In this document: positions 17,044-25,327 of the stretch, piece after piece
Position numbering within the stretch: the stretch's first letter is position 1
Layout of the letters: each line of letters starts with the position of its first letter
DNA from: CBDHGY01 sp965263325
Lineage (GTDB): Bacteria > Pseudomonadota > Alphaproteobacteria > Caulobacterales > Hyphomonadaceae
Direction: 5' to 3'
Assembly: GCA_965263325.1 (NCBI GenBank)
Contig: CBDHGY010000002.1
Location: 186,001-250,000 of the forward strand
Length of the DNA: 64,000 nucleotides
Notes under the pieces: generated by a model
Told to the model about the DNA's origin: nothing
The model's input: only the letters and a program-made list of their open reading frames with translations
Databases searched by the model: none
Made by a program: the position numbers and the translations under genes

Positions 17044-17243
17044 TTCGCGGGTCCAAGTTTGCCCAGTTTGCGTAGCTCATCTTTTCGTTCAGAAAGTTTG
17101 TCGACGACTGCTTGCTTGGAACCTTTATCCATATGGAGCCATCCACCAATTTCGCTTAATGCGCGAGCGCATCCGAGACACCAGCCTGTTTGCCCGTCTA
17201 CGACGCAAACCTTAATGCAGGGCGAAGGTACGTCACCATTCAT
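17040..17243 (-). CDS. DUF1289 small cysteine-rich protein
   Basis: A 67-residue protein with four cysteines in a CxxxC...CxxC arrangement (Cys9, Cys13, Cys22, Cys25) and the WCLGCARALSEIGGW core of DUF1289; metal or Fe-S binding is likely. The frame is open to an ATG at 17285, but that codon lacks a ribosome binding site, whereas the ATG at 17243 follows GGGGAG and matches the family's usual start. It overlaps the retropepsin gene by four bases. Confidence 0.85.
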   Translation of the reverse strand: MNGDVPSPCIKVCVVDGQTGWCLGCARALSEIGGWLHMDKGSKQAVVDKLSERKDELRKLGKLGPAK

Positions 17244-17376
17244 AATCAAGATGCTCCCCGACCGTTTTTTTGTGTTCAATTTCATATATTAGCGGGTTTA
17301 GTTACAAAAGCGTGCGTTGCAATTTATCCATATTTGTGGCCAATTATGATCTCGCATACAATTAGGAAGTACGACC

Positions 17377-18384
17377 ATGGGATCAGCAGCCAATCCTGCG
17401 GCCCGCCCATTTGATGATGTTCGCGATCTTGCGCTGCAGCCGGTCGTATCGGATTCAACTGCGGCGGAACAAGTGCTCGACGCACTGCGCGGAATGGGCC
17501 GTGATCGCGATTTCGGCAAACTTGGTGACGCTGCGGCATGGCTTGCGAAACATCAATGTCGGTTTCCTCCGCGGATCGAGAATGCTACGCTTGCCGTTTT
17601 TGCTGGGTCCCATGGATTAGCAAACAAGGGCGTGACACTTTCGAGCGATGAAGATACGCGCAGCCATCTGAATGCTCTTCGTGAAGGCAAAGCGCCGCTT
17701 TCTGCGATTGCTGCCCAAAATAATGCCAATATCCGGGTGTTTGAATTAGCGATCGAAAAACCAACCCCTTGCATATCTGAAGCCGCTGCGATGAGCGAAC
17801 AAGAATGCGCTGCAACAATGGCATATGGTTTTGAAGCCCTTGAAGGATCCCCGGATTGCTTGGCAATCGCCGTGACGGGTGCAGGTATAGGAACGGCCGC
17901 TGCAGCCGTCGCCTGCGCTCTTTATGGCGGACAAGCCGACTATTGGGTGAGGCCAGGACCTGGAACACCGAGCGAAATGAGTTCCGCGCGTGTTAACTTG
18001 GTTAATCAGGCCCTCGCATTTCATCGCGGAAATCTAGGCGATCCGCTCGAAATCCTTCGACGTCTGGGCGGCCGAGAACTCGCAGCTAGCGCGGGTGCGA
18101 TCATTGCGTGCGGGAAACAAGGTGTGCCGGTTGTTCTAGATGGATTTGCGACAACAATCGCAGCCGGCGTTGTACATGCAATTAACGCTGAAAGCATCAA
18201 TCACGTTCTAGCCGCCCATGCAACGCGCCGCCCCGCACATGAAGCCGCCCTCGAACGCGTTGGCCTTGAACCCTTGATGAGAATGGAGTTCCAGACAGGT
18301 GGCGGTCTTGGCTCAACGACTGCGCTTGGGCTTTTGCGTACGGCATGCTCACCTTTTCTTGCGAAATCTGCCGCAGTTAGCTGA
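17377..18384 (+). CDS. cobT: CobT-like nicotinate-nucleotide:DMB phosphoribosyltransferase, divergent
   Basis: CobT makes alpha-ribazole phosphate for the lower ligand of cobalamin. The 335-residue protein matches the family clearly over PLEILRRLGGRELAASAGAI and the VPVVLDGFATTIAA segment. Other blocks are altered: the usual FAGDHG or FAGNHG reads FAGSHG, and the C-terminal LGEGTGA block, whose Glu is the general base, reads TGGGLGS. It may therefore be inactive or use another substrate. It stands alone with an AGGAAG ribosome binding site and no cobalamin riboswitch or other cob gene nearby. Confidence 0.8.
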   Translation: MGSAANPAARPFDDVRDLALQPVVSDSTAAEQVLDALRGMGRDRDFGKLGDAAAWLAKHQCRFPPRIENATLAVFAGSHGLANKGVTLSSDEDTRSHLNALREGKAPLSAIAAQNNANIRVFELAIEKPTPCISEAAAMSEQECAATMAYGFEALEGSPDCLAIAVTGAGIGTAAAAVACALYGGQADYWVRPGPGTPSEMSSARVNLVNQALAFHRGNLGDPLEILRRLGGRELAASAGAIIACGKQGVPVVLDGFATTIAAGVVHAINAESINHVLAAHATRRPAHEAALERVGLEPLMRMEFQTGGGLGSTTALGLLRTACSPFLAKSAAVS

Positions 18385-18462
18385 CGCAAAGTTACACATT
18401 GCAAGGTTCGACGATTATTCTATTTAACGATTGAAGTCGGTCAGGCCGCAGGAGGTAATGCG

Positions 18463-19659
18463 ATGAATTTGGAGTTTACACCGGAAGAAGACGCGTTTCG
18501 TGCAGAGGTGCGAGCCTTTATCGAAGATAATTATCCGGAGCAGTTAAAAGGGTTTGGATCCCGGGAAGACCTAAAAAAGGAAGATTTCCTGGCATGGCAT
18601 AAGATCCTCGGCAAAAAAGGTTGGTCTGCGCCAGCCTGGCCTAAAGAATATGGTGGCACAGGATGGAATGCCACGCAGCGTTATATCTGGTCAGAAGAAA
18701 ATGCCCGCGCGGAAACAATTATGCCCCTACCATTTGGAGTGGCGATGGTGGGTCCCGTCATTTACACATTCGGCAATGAAGAGCAGAAAAAGCAGCATTT
18801 GCCGGGGATTCTTGCCGGAGACGTGTTCTGGTGCCAAGGCTACTCAGAACCCGGTGCGGGTTCAGATTTGGCATCGCTTAAGACGACTGCGGTGCGTGAT
18901 GGCGATCACTATGTCATAAATGGCCAGAAAACGTGGACTACGCTAGCCCAACATGCCGATTGGATTTTCATCCTTTGCCGGACTAATCCTGATGCTGAAA
19001 AACCACAACAAGGCATCAGCTTTATTCTTGCCCCAATGGATACGCCGGGCATCGAGGTGCGCCCGATCATCACAATTGATGGTGGCCATGAGGTAAACGA
19101 AACCTGGTTAACAGATGTGCGTGTCCCGGTTGAAAACCTTATTGGGGAAGAAAATAAGGGTTGGACCTACGCGAAATTCTTGCTGGCGCACGAACGATCC
19201 GGGATTGCTGGCGTGGCGCGCTCGAAGAGAGGTATCGAAAAGCTTCGTGAGATCGCAACAACGGAATTGATCGATGGTGAGCCGTTGATCGGCGATAGCG
19301 ACTTTTCGCGGAAGATTAGTCAACTTGAAATCGATCTGACAGCCCTTGAGTTCACCGAATTGCGCACGCTCGCATCTGAGGCAGCCGGGAAGGGCCCTGG
19401 AGCAGAAAGTTCGATCCTTAAAGTTAAGGGAACCGAAATTCAGCAGCGATTGACCGAACTGACCATGGAAGCTGTTGGCTCTTACGCACATCCTTATAAT
19501 AAGGGTCTGCCGCCGCGAGGTGCTAACGATATCGGCGTTGGGCCAGCTTATTCAGATCACACGTCAGAGACGTATTTCAATTACCGGAAAACGTCGATCT
19601 ATGGCGGATCTAATGAGATTCAGCGCAATATCATCGCGAAGATGATTTTGGGCCTTTAG
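18463..19659 (+). CDS. Acyl-CoA dehydrogenase, large-subunit (PimC/FadE) type
   Basis: A 398-residue acyl-CoA dehydrogenase with WCQGYSEPGAGSDLASL at about 126-142, WTTLAQHADWIF, and a C-terminal TSIYGGSNEIQRNIIAKMILGL block. The position that holds catalytic Glu in MCAD (YEGT) is Gly (YGGS), which is common in this subfamily. The following gene encodes a shorter ACAD; the pair resembles the pimeloyl-CoA dehydrogenase PimC/PimD or the steroid-type heteromeric FadE enzymes. The ATG has a GGAGG site. The true substrate is unknown. Confidence 0.88.
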   Translation: MNLEFTPEEDAFRAEVRAFIEDNYPEQLKGFGSREDLKKEDFLAWHKILGKKGWSAPAWPKEYGGTGWNATQRYIWSEENARAETIMPLPFGVAMVGPVIYTFGNEEQKKQHLPGILAGDVFWCQGYSEPGAGSDLASLKTTAVRDGDHYVINGQKTWTTLAQHADWIFILCRTNPDAEKPQQGISFILAPMDTPGIEVRPIITIDGGHEVNETWLTDVRVPVENLIGEENKGWTYAKFLLAHERSGIAGVARSKRGIEKLREIATTELIDGEPLIGDSDFSRKISQLEIDLTALEFTELRTLASEAAGKGPGAESSILKVKGTEIQQRLTELTMEAVGSYAHPYNKGLPPRGANDIGVGPAYSDHTSETYFNYRKTSIYGGSNEIQRNIIAKMILGL

Positions 19660-19833
19660 ATCTAGACCCGCGATCTAGCTGATTTCGGGAGCACGTTCTC
19701 GTGTTTCGTGAACGAACTGATAACTAAGGTCGCGGTTCCGTTGCGGCAGAACGATCTACCCCTTTTCAGATCGTCATCTTCACAATAGTTACTTTCACAG
19801 GCTCGTAACGACACGCCCCTTGGAGGAAAATTT

Positions 19834-20970
19834 ATGGATTTCAACTTCTCAGAAGAACAAGACATGATCCGTGACAGCCTTGGGAGGTTGATCCGCGAGC
19901 AGTATGACTTCGAAAAGCGCCGTGAGATTGTCACTTCAGCTTCCGGTTGGAGCACCGAAATGTGGGGTAAATTTGCGGAGCTCGGAATATTCATGGCCCC
20001 ATTTGCCGAAGAAGATGGCGGTCTCGGTGGCGGCCCGATTGACGCGATGGTTGTGGCCGAAGAGTTTGGCAAGGGGATCGTGGTCGAGCCGTTTATTCCA
20101 TCGATCGTCTGCGGCGGCGGGTTCGTGAAACGCGCATCGGACGCCATCAAAGGTGAATACCTCGAGGGTATTATGTCCGGCGAGAAAGTATTTGCATTTG
20201 CTTATGCCGAACCACGCGGACGCTATAATTTGGCAGATCTTGAAACCACCGCAACAAAAGATGGCGGTGGCTTTACGCTTAATGGGCATAAAGCGGTAGT
20301 GATCGGCGCCCCCTGGGCGTCTCATCTGATTGTGACGGCCCGCACAAGTGGGGACCGACGTGATCGTGGCGGAATAACAGCCTTTGTTGTTCCAAAAGAT
20401 GCAAGCGGTGTAACAACGCGTGATTATCCGACGGTCGATGCTCGCCGGGCATCTGAGGTGTACTTCGAAAACGTATCAGTTGGAGCAGACGCTGTGATCG
20501 GAGATGTGGATGGCGCGCTTCCACTCATCGAACTCGTTGCCGATGAGGCTACAGCCGCGCTTTGCGCTGAAGCTGTCGGTGCCATGGGCGTCGCTCACTC
20601 GATGACGGTCGAGTATTCGCGCCAACGCAAACAATTTGGAACGCCAATCGGAAAGTTCCAGGTTCTGCAACACCGGATGGTCGATATGTTTATGGAGCAC
20701 CAGCAATCGATCTCCATGACTTATATGGCGACATTGAAACTCGGCGAAGACGAAGAAACTCGAAAGAAGGCGGTTTCGGCTGCTAAAGTACGAATTGGAC
20801 AGTCTGGTAAATTTGTTGGTGAAGAATCTATCCAGATCCATGGCGGAATGGGGATGACCGAAGAACTCGCCGTTGGGCACTATTTCAAACGTCTTACCAT
20901 GATTAATGCCGAGCTAGGAAATGTGGATCATCACATGAAGCGCTACACGGCGCTCAGCTCTGCCGCGTAG
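19834..20970 (+). CDS. Acyl-CoA dehydrogenase, small-subunit (PimD) type
   Basis: A 378-residue protein that starts MDFNFSEEQDMIRDSLGRL and carries FAYAEPRGRYNLADLET in place of the classic SEPxAGSD loop, RKQFGTPIGKFQVLQHRM, and IQIHGGMGMTEELAVGHYFKRL. The layout fits the small partner of two-subunit acyl-CoA dehydrogenases. It lies 174 bases after the large-type gene on the same strand, so they probably form an alpha2beta2 enzyme. A hairpin terminator follows it. Confidence 0.86.
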   Translation: MDFNFSEEQDMIRDSLGRLIREQYDFEKRREIVTSASGWSTEMWGKFAELGIFMAPFAEEDGGLGGGPIDAMVVAEEFGKGIVVEPFIPSIVCGGGFVKRASDAIKGEYLEGIMSGEKVFAFAYAEPRGRYNLADLETTATKDGGGFTLNGHKAVVIGAPWASHLIVTARTSGDRRDRGGITAFVVPKDASGVTTRDYPTVDARRASEVYFENVSVGADAVIGDVDGALPLIELVADEATAALCAEAVGAMGVAHSMTVEYSRQRKQFGTPIGKFQVLQHRMVDMFMEHQQSISMTYMATLKLGEDEETRKKAVSAAKVRIGQSGKFVGEESIQIHGGMGMTEELAVGHYFKRLTMINAELGNVDHHMKRYTALSSAA

Positions 20971-20998
20971 ACAACGCCCTAAGATCTATTGACGTATT

Positions 20999-21036
20999 GT
21001 CCCGTTTCGCCAAGCTGCGAGACGGGACATTTCTTT
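20999..21036 (+). terminator. Rho-independent terminator
   Basis: Two 12-base arms, 20999-21010 and 21017-21028, pair with one T-G wobble around the six-base loop CAAGCT. The stem is followed by ATTTCTTT. It separates the acyl-CoA dehydrogenase from the gene at 21053, whose ribosome binding site begins right after it. Confidence 0.75.
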
Positions 21037-21052
21037 GGAGGACACATAGCGC

Positions 21053-21574
21053 ATGCGATTCCTATTTTTATCTTTCGTTGCGCTCGGTGTTTTTGGTTCT
21101 GCCTCTGCTCAAACTGCACAAGGCGCGCCACCGCCTTGCTCTAGCGAAGAGTATCGAGCGTTTGATTTTTGGATTGGCACCTGGGATGTTGCAACGCCAG
21201 ACGGTACGCACGCGGGACGAAACAAGATCACATCTGAAGAAGGCGGCTGTCTTATTCTCGAGACATGGGAATCGGCAGGTGGTGGCACCGGGCAGAGTTA
21301 CAATTTTTATGACCCAGGCAAGAAAGAGTGGCGGCAGGTGTGGGTTAGCGCCGGAACGGTTATTGATTATTCTGGAGGACTTACAGATTCAGGCTCCATG
21401 AAGCTTGAGGGAACAATCCACTATCATGCGGGCGGAGAATTCTTATTCTCGGGGGAGTGGACCTTGTTGGAAGACGGAACTGTCCGACAACGCTTCGAAC
21501 AATATGATCCAGACAGTGAAACCTGGCAGCCGTGGTTTACTGGCGTTTACTCGCGCGTGAATGAGGAAGAGTGA
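21053..21574 (+). CDS. Secreted DUF1579-like protein
   Basis: A 173-residue protein with a clean signal peptide (hydrophobic residues 4-17, cleavage about after ASA). The mature part has the FDFWIGTWDV opening seen in DUF1579-like and lipocalin-like proteins, then repeated beta strands with many Trp and Tyr. Such folds bind hydrophobic ligands, but no function is known. It follows directly after a terminator with its own GGAGG site. Confidence 0.7.
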   Translation: MRFLFLSFVALGVFGSASAQTAQGAPPPCSSEEYRAFDFWIGTWDVATPDGTHAGRNKITSEEGGCLILETWESAGGGTGQSYNFYDPGKKEWRQVWVSAGTVIDYSGGLTDSGSMKLEGTIHYHAGGEFLFSGEWTLLEDGTVRQRFEQYDPDSETWQPWFTGVYSRVNEEE

Positions 21575-21655
21575 CCTCGCATCTCGTTGCGACAGGCTTG
21601 CCACAAGCTGCTGAAACCATAGAGTACTAATGTATATACGAAGGAGGAAACACGC

Positions 21656-21946
21656 ATGATTGGTGTCACAGCGAAACTGCCGATACAGGATGGGAAGCAA
21701 GCAGAATTTGAACAAGTCTTCAAAGAATTGATGGCGAAGGTCCATGCCAATGAACCAGGATGCACCATGTATCAGCTCTACAAGACCAAAGGGTCAGAGA
21801 CGGAATATGTCGTGATGGAAACATATGCCTCACAAGACGCCCTCGATGCACATGGCAAGACCGACTACTTCAAAGCCGCTCAGCCTGGTCTCGGTGCGTG
21901 TCTCGCCGGTGCCCCGACCATCGAATATTACGACATCGTGGAATAG
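21656..21946 (+). CDS. ABM-domain (putative quinol monooxygenase) protein
   Basis: A 96-residue alpha+beta barrel protein of the antibiotic biosynthesis monooxygenase family. It has the opening strand MIGVTAKLPI, then NEPGCTMYQLYKTKG and YVVMETYASQDALDAHGKTDYF. Family members include quinol oxidases and peroxide-stress proteins; the function of this one is open. It is nine bases upstream of the next acyl-CoA dehydrogenase, so the two are co-transcribed. A GGAGG site precedes the ATG. Confidence 0.83.
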   Translation: MIGVTAKLPIQDGKQAEFEQVFKELMAKVHANEPGCTMYQLYKTKGSETEYVVMETYASQDALDAHGKTDYFKAAQPGLGACLAGAPTIEYYDIVE

Positions 21947-21955
21947 GAAACTGTC

Positions 21956-23179
21956 ATGGATCTCGCTTTCACCCCCGAAGAGCTCGCCTTTCAAAAAGAA
22001 GTCCGTGAGTGGATCGCATCAAACTACTCAGATGAGCTTCGCCGGCGGAACGCGCTGTCCAAAAATAACTACATTGATAAAGACGGGATGGTGGAATGGC
22101 AGCGCAAACTCGATGGACGCGGTTGGTTTGTAATCAACTGGCCAGAAGAGTATGGCGGCCCAGGTCTAACGCCGGGACAGCGTTATATTATCAACATGGA
22201 GATGGCGGCTGCGGGCACACCGAACACGAGCCCCATGGGCAAGTCGATGGTGGCACCTGTGATTATGGCTTTTGGCAATGATGCTCAAAAAGCGGAACAT
22301 CTGCCAAAAATCAAAAGTTCCGAAATCTGGTGGTGTCAGGGATATTCCGAGCCGGGCAGCGGTTCGGACCTTGCGAGCCTCCAGATGAGCGCCATCAGGG
22401 ATGGTGATGATTATGTGCTGAACGGATCCAAGATTTGGACGACGCACGCACAATGGGCCGACTGGATTTTTTGTCTGGTTAGAACATCAAGAGAAGGCAA
22501 GCCTCAGGAAGGGATTAGCTTCCTGGTTTTCCCGATGGACTTGCCGGGTATCTCTGTTTCGTCCCTTCCAACCCTTGATGGGCCAACGGATCATCAGCAG
22601 GAGATTAATCAGGTTTTCTTCGAAGACGTTCGTGTTCCGATAGAAAGCGCTCTTGTCGGCGAAGAGAACAAAGGATGGACCTACGCGAAATACCTTCTGC
22701 AATTCGAGCGAGGCAATGCATATGCGCCGGGTCTCAAGAACGCGCTGGAAAAAACCAAAAAGATCGCACGTTTAGAGCAATCTGGCGGGGAACCGCTTAT
22801 GCATGATCCGGATTTCAAGCGAAAAATCGCTGACATGGAGATGAAGATAGAAGCGCTGAATGCGACAGAGCTGCGCATTTTCTCTGCGCTGTCTGCGGGC
22901 GAGGCAGTCGGTCCTGAGAGCTCAATGCTGAAGTGCGCAGGCTCAGAAGCTCAGCAGGCGATTTCAGCATTGTCGCTTGAAGCAGTGGGCAGCTATGCGG
23001 CACCCTTTGTACAAGATACATTTGCCGTTGCCAGAGGCGGAGCCAATAGCGAGATCGCGACACCTGAACATGCCGCGCCAGTTACGCCAGCTTATCTGAA
23101 TTATCGTAAGACTTCGATTTACGCTGGCTCAAATGAGATTCAACGAAATATCATGGCGAAAATGGTGCTCGGTTTATAA
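21956..23179 (+). CDS. Acyl-CoA dehydrogenase, large-subunit type
   Basis: A 407-residue acyl-CoA dehydrogenase related to the one at 18463. It has WWCQGYSEPGSGSDLASLQ, WTTHAQWADWIFCLVRT and a TSIYAGSNEIQRNIMAKMVLGL C-terminus, with Ala where MCAD has its catalytic Glu. It is co-transcribed with the ABM protein upstream. The two related large-type proteins may share one small partner or serve different acyl chains. Confidence 0.88.
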   Translation: MDLAFTPEELAFQKEVREWIASNYSDELRRRNALSKNNYIDKDGMVEWQRKLDGRGWFVINWPEEYGGPGLTPGQRYIINMEMAAAGTPNTSPMGKSMVAPVIMAFGNDAQKAEHLPKIKSSEIWWCQGYSEPGSGSDLASLQMSAIRDGDDYVLNGSKIWTTHAQWADWIFCLVRTSREGKPQEGISFLVFPMDLPGISVSSLPTLDGPTDHQQEINQVFFEDVRVPIESALVGEENKGWTYAKYLLQFERGNAYAPGLKNALEKTKKIARLEQSGGEPLMHDPDFKRKIADMEMKIEALNATELRIFSALSAGEAVGPESSMLKCAGSEAQQAISALSLEAVGSYAAPFVQDTFAVARGGANSEIATPEHAAPVTPAYLNYRKTSIYAGSNEIQRNIMAKMVLGL

Positions 23180-23194
23180 AGGAGGGCGGCGCAC

Positions 23195-24016
23195 ATGCCT
23201 CAGCCGCCCAATCCGTTTTACAGTTTTATCGCCGAACTGTTTGAGCCTCTAGGCCCGGTGCGCATCAAACGAATGTTTGGCGGCGCGGGCGTCTATGCGC
23301 ATGATGTTATGTTCGCCTTGATCGCTGATGATATCGTCTATCTGAAGGTGGATGAAAGATTACAAAGCGATCTTGAAGAAGAAGGCTCAGAGCCCTTTCG
23401 CTTTCAGATGAAAGACGGCAAAACCGCTGAGATGAAGTATTTTTGCCTTCCCGACGCAGCAATGGACAATCCTGAGGATGCAAGCGATTGGGGGCGAAAG
23501 GCGTTGGATGTGGCATTGAAAGCCAAGAAGTCAAAGCCACGTAAGCGCGCAGCAGAGATGTCTAAAAAGGGGAAGAAGACGATGGCTAAGACCGAAAATA
23601 AGACGAAGCCTACAAAAATGTCTGTCCGTGCTTTTGTGGACGCTGTTGAAAATGATACCCGCCGAAAAGACGCCAAGGCGCTCATGAAAATATTCAAAGA
23701 GGTGACGGGTATGACCCCGCAAATGTGGGGGCCGACAATAATCGGTTATGGGCGGTATTACTACAAGTATGATAGCGGCCGGGAAGGTGAGAGCCTCATG
23801 ACCGGGTTCAGTCCACGAAAAGCGAATCTGGTTCTTTATATCATGCCGGGTTATCTCGATTTGGAGGAAAAGCTCTCCCGACTTGGCAAGCATAAGCTCG
23901 GCAAGGCCTGTCTTTATATCAATAAGCTCGCCGATGTAGATGTTGATGTCTTGAAGGAGGTCATCGCTTACGGGGTGGATTATATGCAGAACAATTATCA
24001 AACCTGGAAAAAATAG
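23195..24016 (+). CDS. TfoX N-terminal domain fused to DUF1801 domain
   Basis: Residues about 10-110 are a TfoX/Sxy N-terminal domain (KRMFGGAGVYAHDVMFALI, then YLKVDE). Residues 111-142 are a Lys-rich linker, and 145-273 are a DUF1801 (YdhG-like) domain with WGPTIIGYGRYYYKYDSGREG. The two are normally separate proteins. An AAGGAGG site precedes the first ATG. Met130, at 23582, lies eight bases after AGGGGA, so the DUF1801 half could also be made alone. TfoX domains are linked to competence in gammaproteobacteria, but single-domain proteins have no settled role. Confidence 0.85.
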   Translation: MPQPPNPFYSFIAELFEPLGPVRIKRMFGGAGVYAHDVMFALIADDIVYLKVDERLQSDLEEEGSEPFRFQMKDGKTAEMKYFCLPDAAMDNPEDASDWGRKALDVALKAKKSKPRKRAAEMSKKGKKTMAKTENKTKPTKMSVRAFVDAVENDTRRKDAKALMKIFKEVTGMTPQMWGPTIIGYGRYYYKYDSGREGESLMTGFSPRKANLVLYIMPGYLDLEEKLSRLGKHKLGKACLYINKLADVDVDVLKEVIAYGVDYMQNNYQTWKK

Positions 24017-24218
24017 CCGAGTTAGCAGCAGCCCAGATTAATAGTCCGTGCCCTGATGTTTACACAGTGGCACTTGGTGGACTTCTCCGTTAACCATAAC
24101 GAAAAATCTTCCCGGCATTCTCCGCTTGTCGCCAATGGTGGCGAAGTGATGGTTATTCCGAGCGTTTAAGAGGCCAAAAGGTCCGCAGCGATCGGAATGG
24201 TGAACAAGGAAGATAATT

Positions 24219-24491
24219 ATGCCTTACTCAGATGCTGAGATCGAAATGCCATGCGCGTTCCTGAATGAAGAATCGCCGGCCGATGAATTGTACCGCGTTG
24301 GTCTTGTCTACGCCGAAGGAATTGGTGTTGAGGCGGATATTGTGGCTGCACACAAATGGTTCAATCTAGCGGTTGCGCGCGGATGGTCTGCGGCCAAAGA
24401 TGCCCGCCGTGAGATGGCTGAGAAGATGAGCCAAGAAGAAATTGCTGAAGCGCAAAAAGCTGCGCGTGAATGGATGCGCCTAATGAACTAA
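24219..24491 (+). CDS. Small Sel1-repeat protein
   Basis: A 90-residue protein with one recognisable Sel1-like helical repeat: ELYRVGLVYAEGIGVEAD followed by AAHKWFNLAVARGW. The C-terminus is a charged helix. Sel1 repeats mediate protein contacts. An AAGGAAG site precedes the ATG. Short proteins of this type occur in Caulobacter-like genomes; the role is unknown. It ends six bases from the convergent hfsD-like gene. Confidence 0.8.
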   Translation: MPYSDAEIEMPCAFLNEESPADELYRVGLVYAEGIGVEADIVAAHKWFNLAVARGWSAAKDARREMAEKMSQEEIAEAQKAAREWMRLMN

Positions 24492-24497
24492 GGTTCG

Positions 24498-25208
24498 TTA
24501 TTCGAAACTTGGATCATTGCGTACATCATAGAACGCTCTGAACTCTACCGGCAGCGCCGCTCGGAACCATTGAAGCATGAAGAGGTTTTCTTCAGCGATC
24601 TTTGATTTTGGCACGTAAACAATATCGAATCGGCGAAGCGGGCCCCACTCGGCGAGTTGTGCATCGAACACGCCCGCTCTTATGTCCAAAACTTCAGAGC
24701 GGATTTCGCCGCCGGGCAGTCGCCGCATCAGAACCACAGCATTCTGTCTCGCTTCATCTGTGAAACCACCCGCCATTACGATAGCCTGAAGCGGTCCGAT
24801 TTGGCCCGGCAGATCGTAGATGGATGGAGCTTGGACTTCGCCGCCAATAAAGATGCGCTGCGACGCGAACTCTGTTGCAATCACTTCTACTTCTGGGTTT
24901 TTCAGCTCTCTGCCGAGCGCCTTATTAAAAGAGAGGCGTACCTCGTCCACTGTTCGACCGGTCGCCGCGATAGGGCCAGAATAGGGAATTCGCACACGCC
25001 CGTCAGGTGCCACTACAACCGTCCGAGACAATTCCGGCGCGTAGAGTACACTCACTTCAATTGTATCACCCGGGGCAAGTAGATATCGATCATCATATCC
25101 GTCGTTTTGGCTCCACCGGCTTTCGGGAAAGTCGAGCGACGAAATAGGATCGGCGGTACACGCAGCCAATGCAAAAAAGGCCGCACCAATAGTGAGCAGG
25201 CGAATCAT
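24498..25208 (-). CDS. hfsD: Outer-membrane polysaccharide export lipoprotein (Wza/HfsD-like)
   Basis: A 236-residue lipoprotein with lipobox LAAC (Cys17). The poly_export domain begins around residue 40 (YLLAPGDTIEVSVL, then VAPDGRVRIPYSGPI), followed by an SLBB-like region with FIGGEVQAPSIYDLPG. The open frame extends to 25604, but the extra 132 residues lie opposite hfsA and have no family match; the ATG at 25208 follows GGAAGG. It is divergent from hfsA and hfsB, so it probably forms the export channel for the polysaccharide made by this locus. The holdfast assignment is inferred from the gene set. Confidence 0.8.
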   Translation of the reverse strand: MIRLLTIGAAFFALAACTADPISSLDFPESRWSQNDGYDDRYLLAPGDTIEVSVLYAPELSRTVVVAPDGRVRIPYSGPIAATGRTVDEVRLSFNKALGRELKNPEVEVIATEFASQRIFIGGEVQAPSIYDLPGQIGPLQAIVMAGGFTDEARQNAVVLMRRLPGGEIRSEVLDIRAGVFDAQLAEWGPLRRFDIVYVPKSKIAEENLFMLQWFRAALPVEFRAFYDVRNDPSFE

Positions 25209-25327
25209 ATCGAAGCCTTCCGACAAATAAATAGTTCTGTACGTAAGCTCGCCGTTAATCATTAATGAAATATCAAATGGACGTGTGGAATTAGAAAAGT
25301 GTCTAGAAATAAAGGAACTGCGTTCAC

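Noticed and set aside
18463..23179. Missing catalytic Glu in YGGS/YAGS of the large-type acyl-CoA dehydrogenases
   Set aside because: This substitution is usual in the subfamily, where the base lies elsewhere or on the partner subunit, so it is not evidence of inactivity.
24056..24169. 37-codon frame upstream of the Sel1 gene
   Set aside because: No ribosome binding site and no recognisable features; likely chance.
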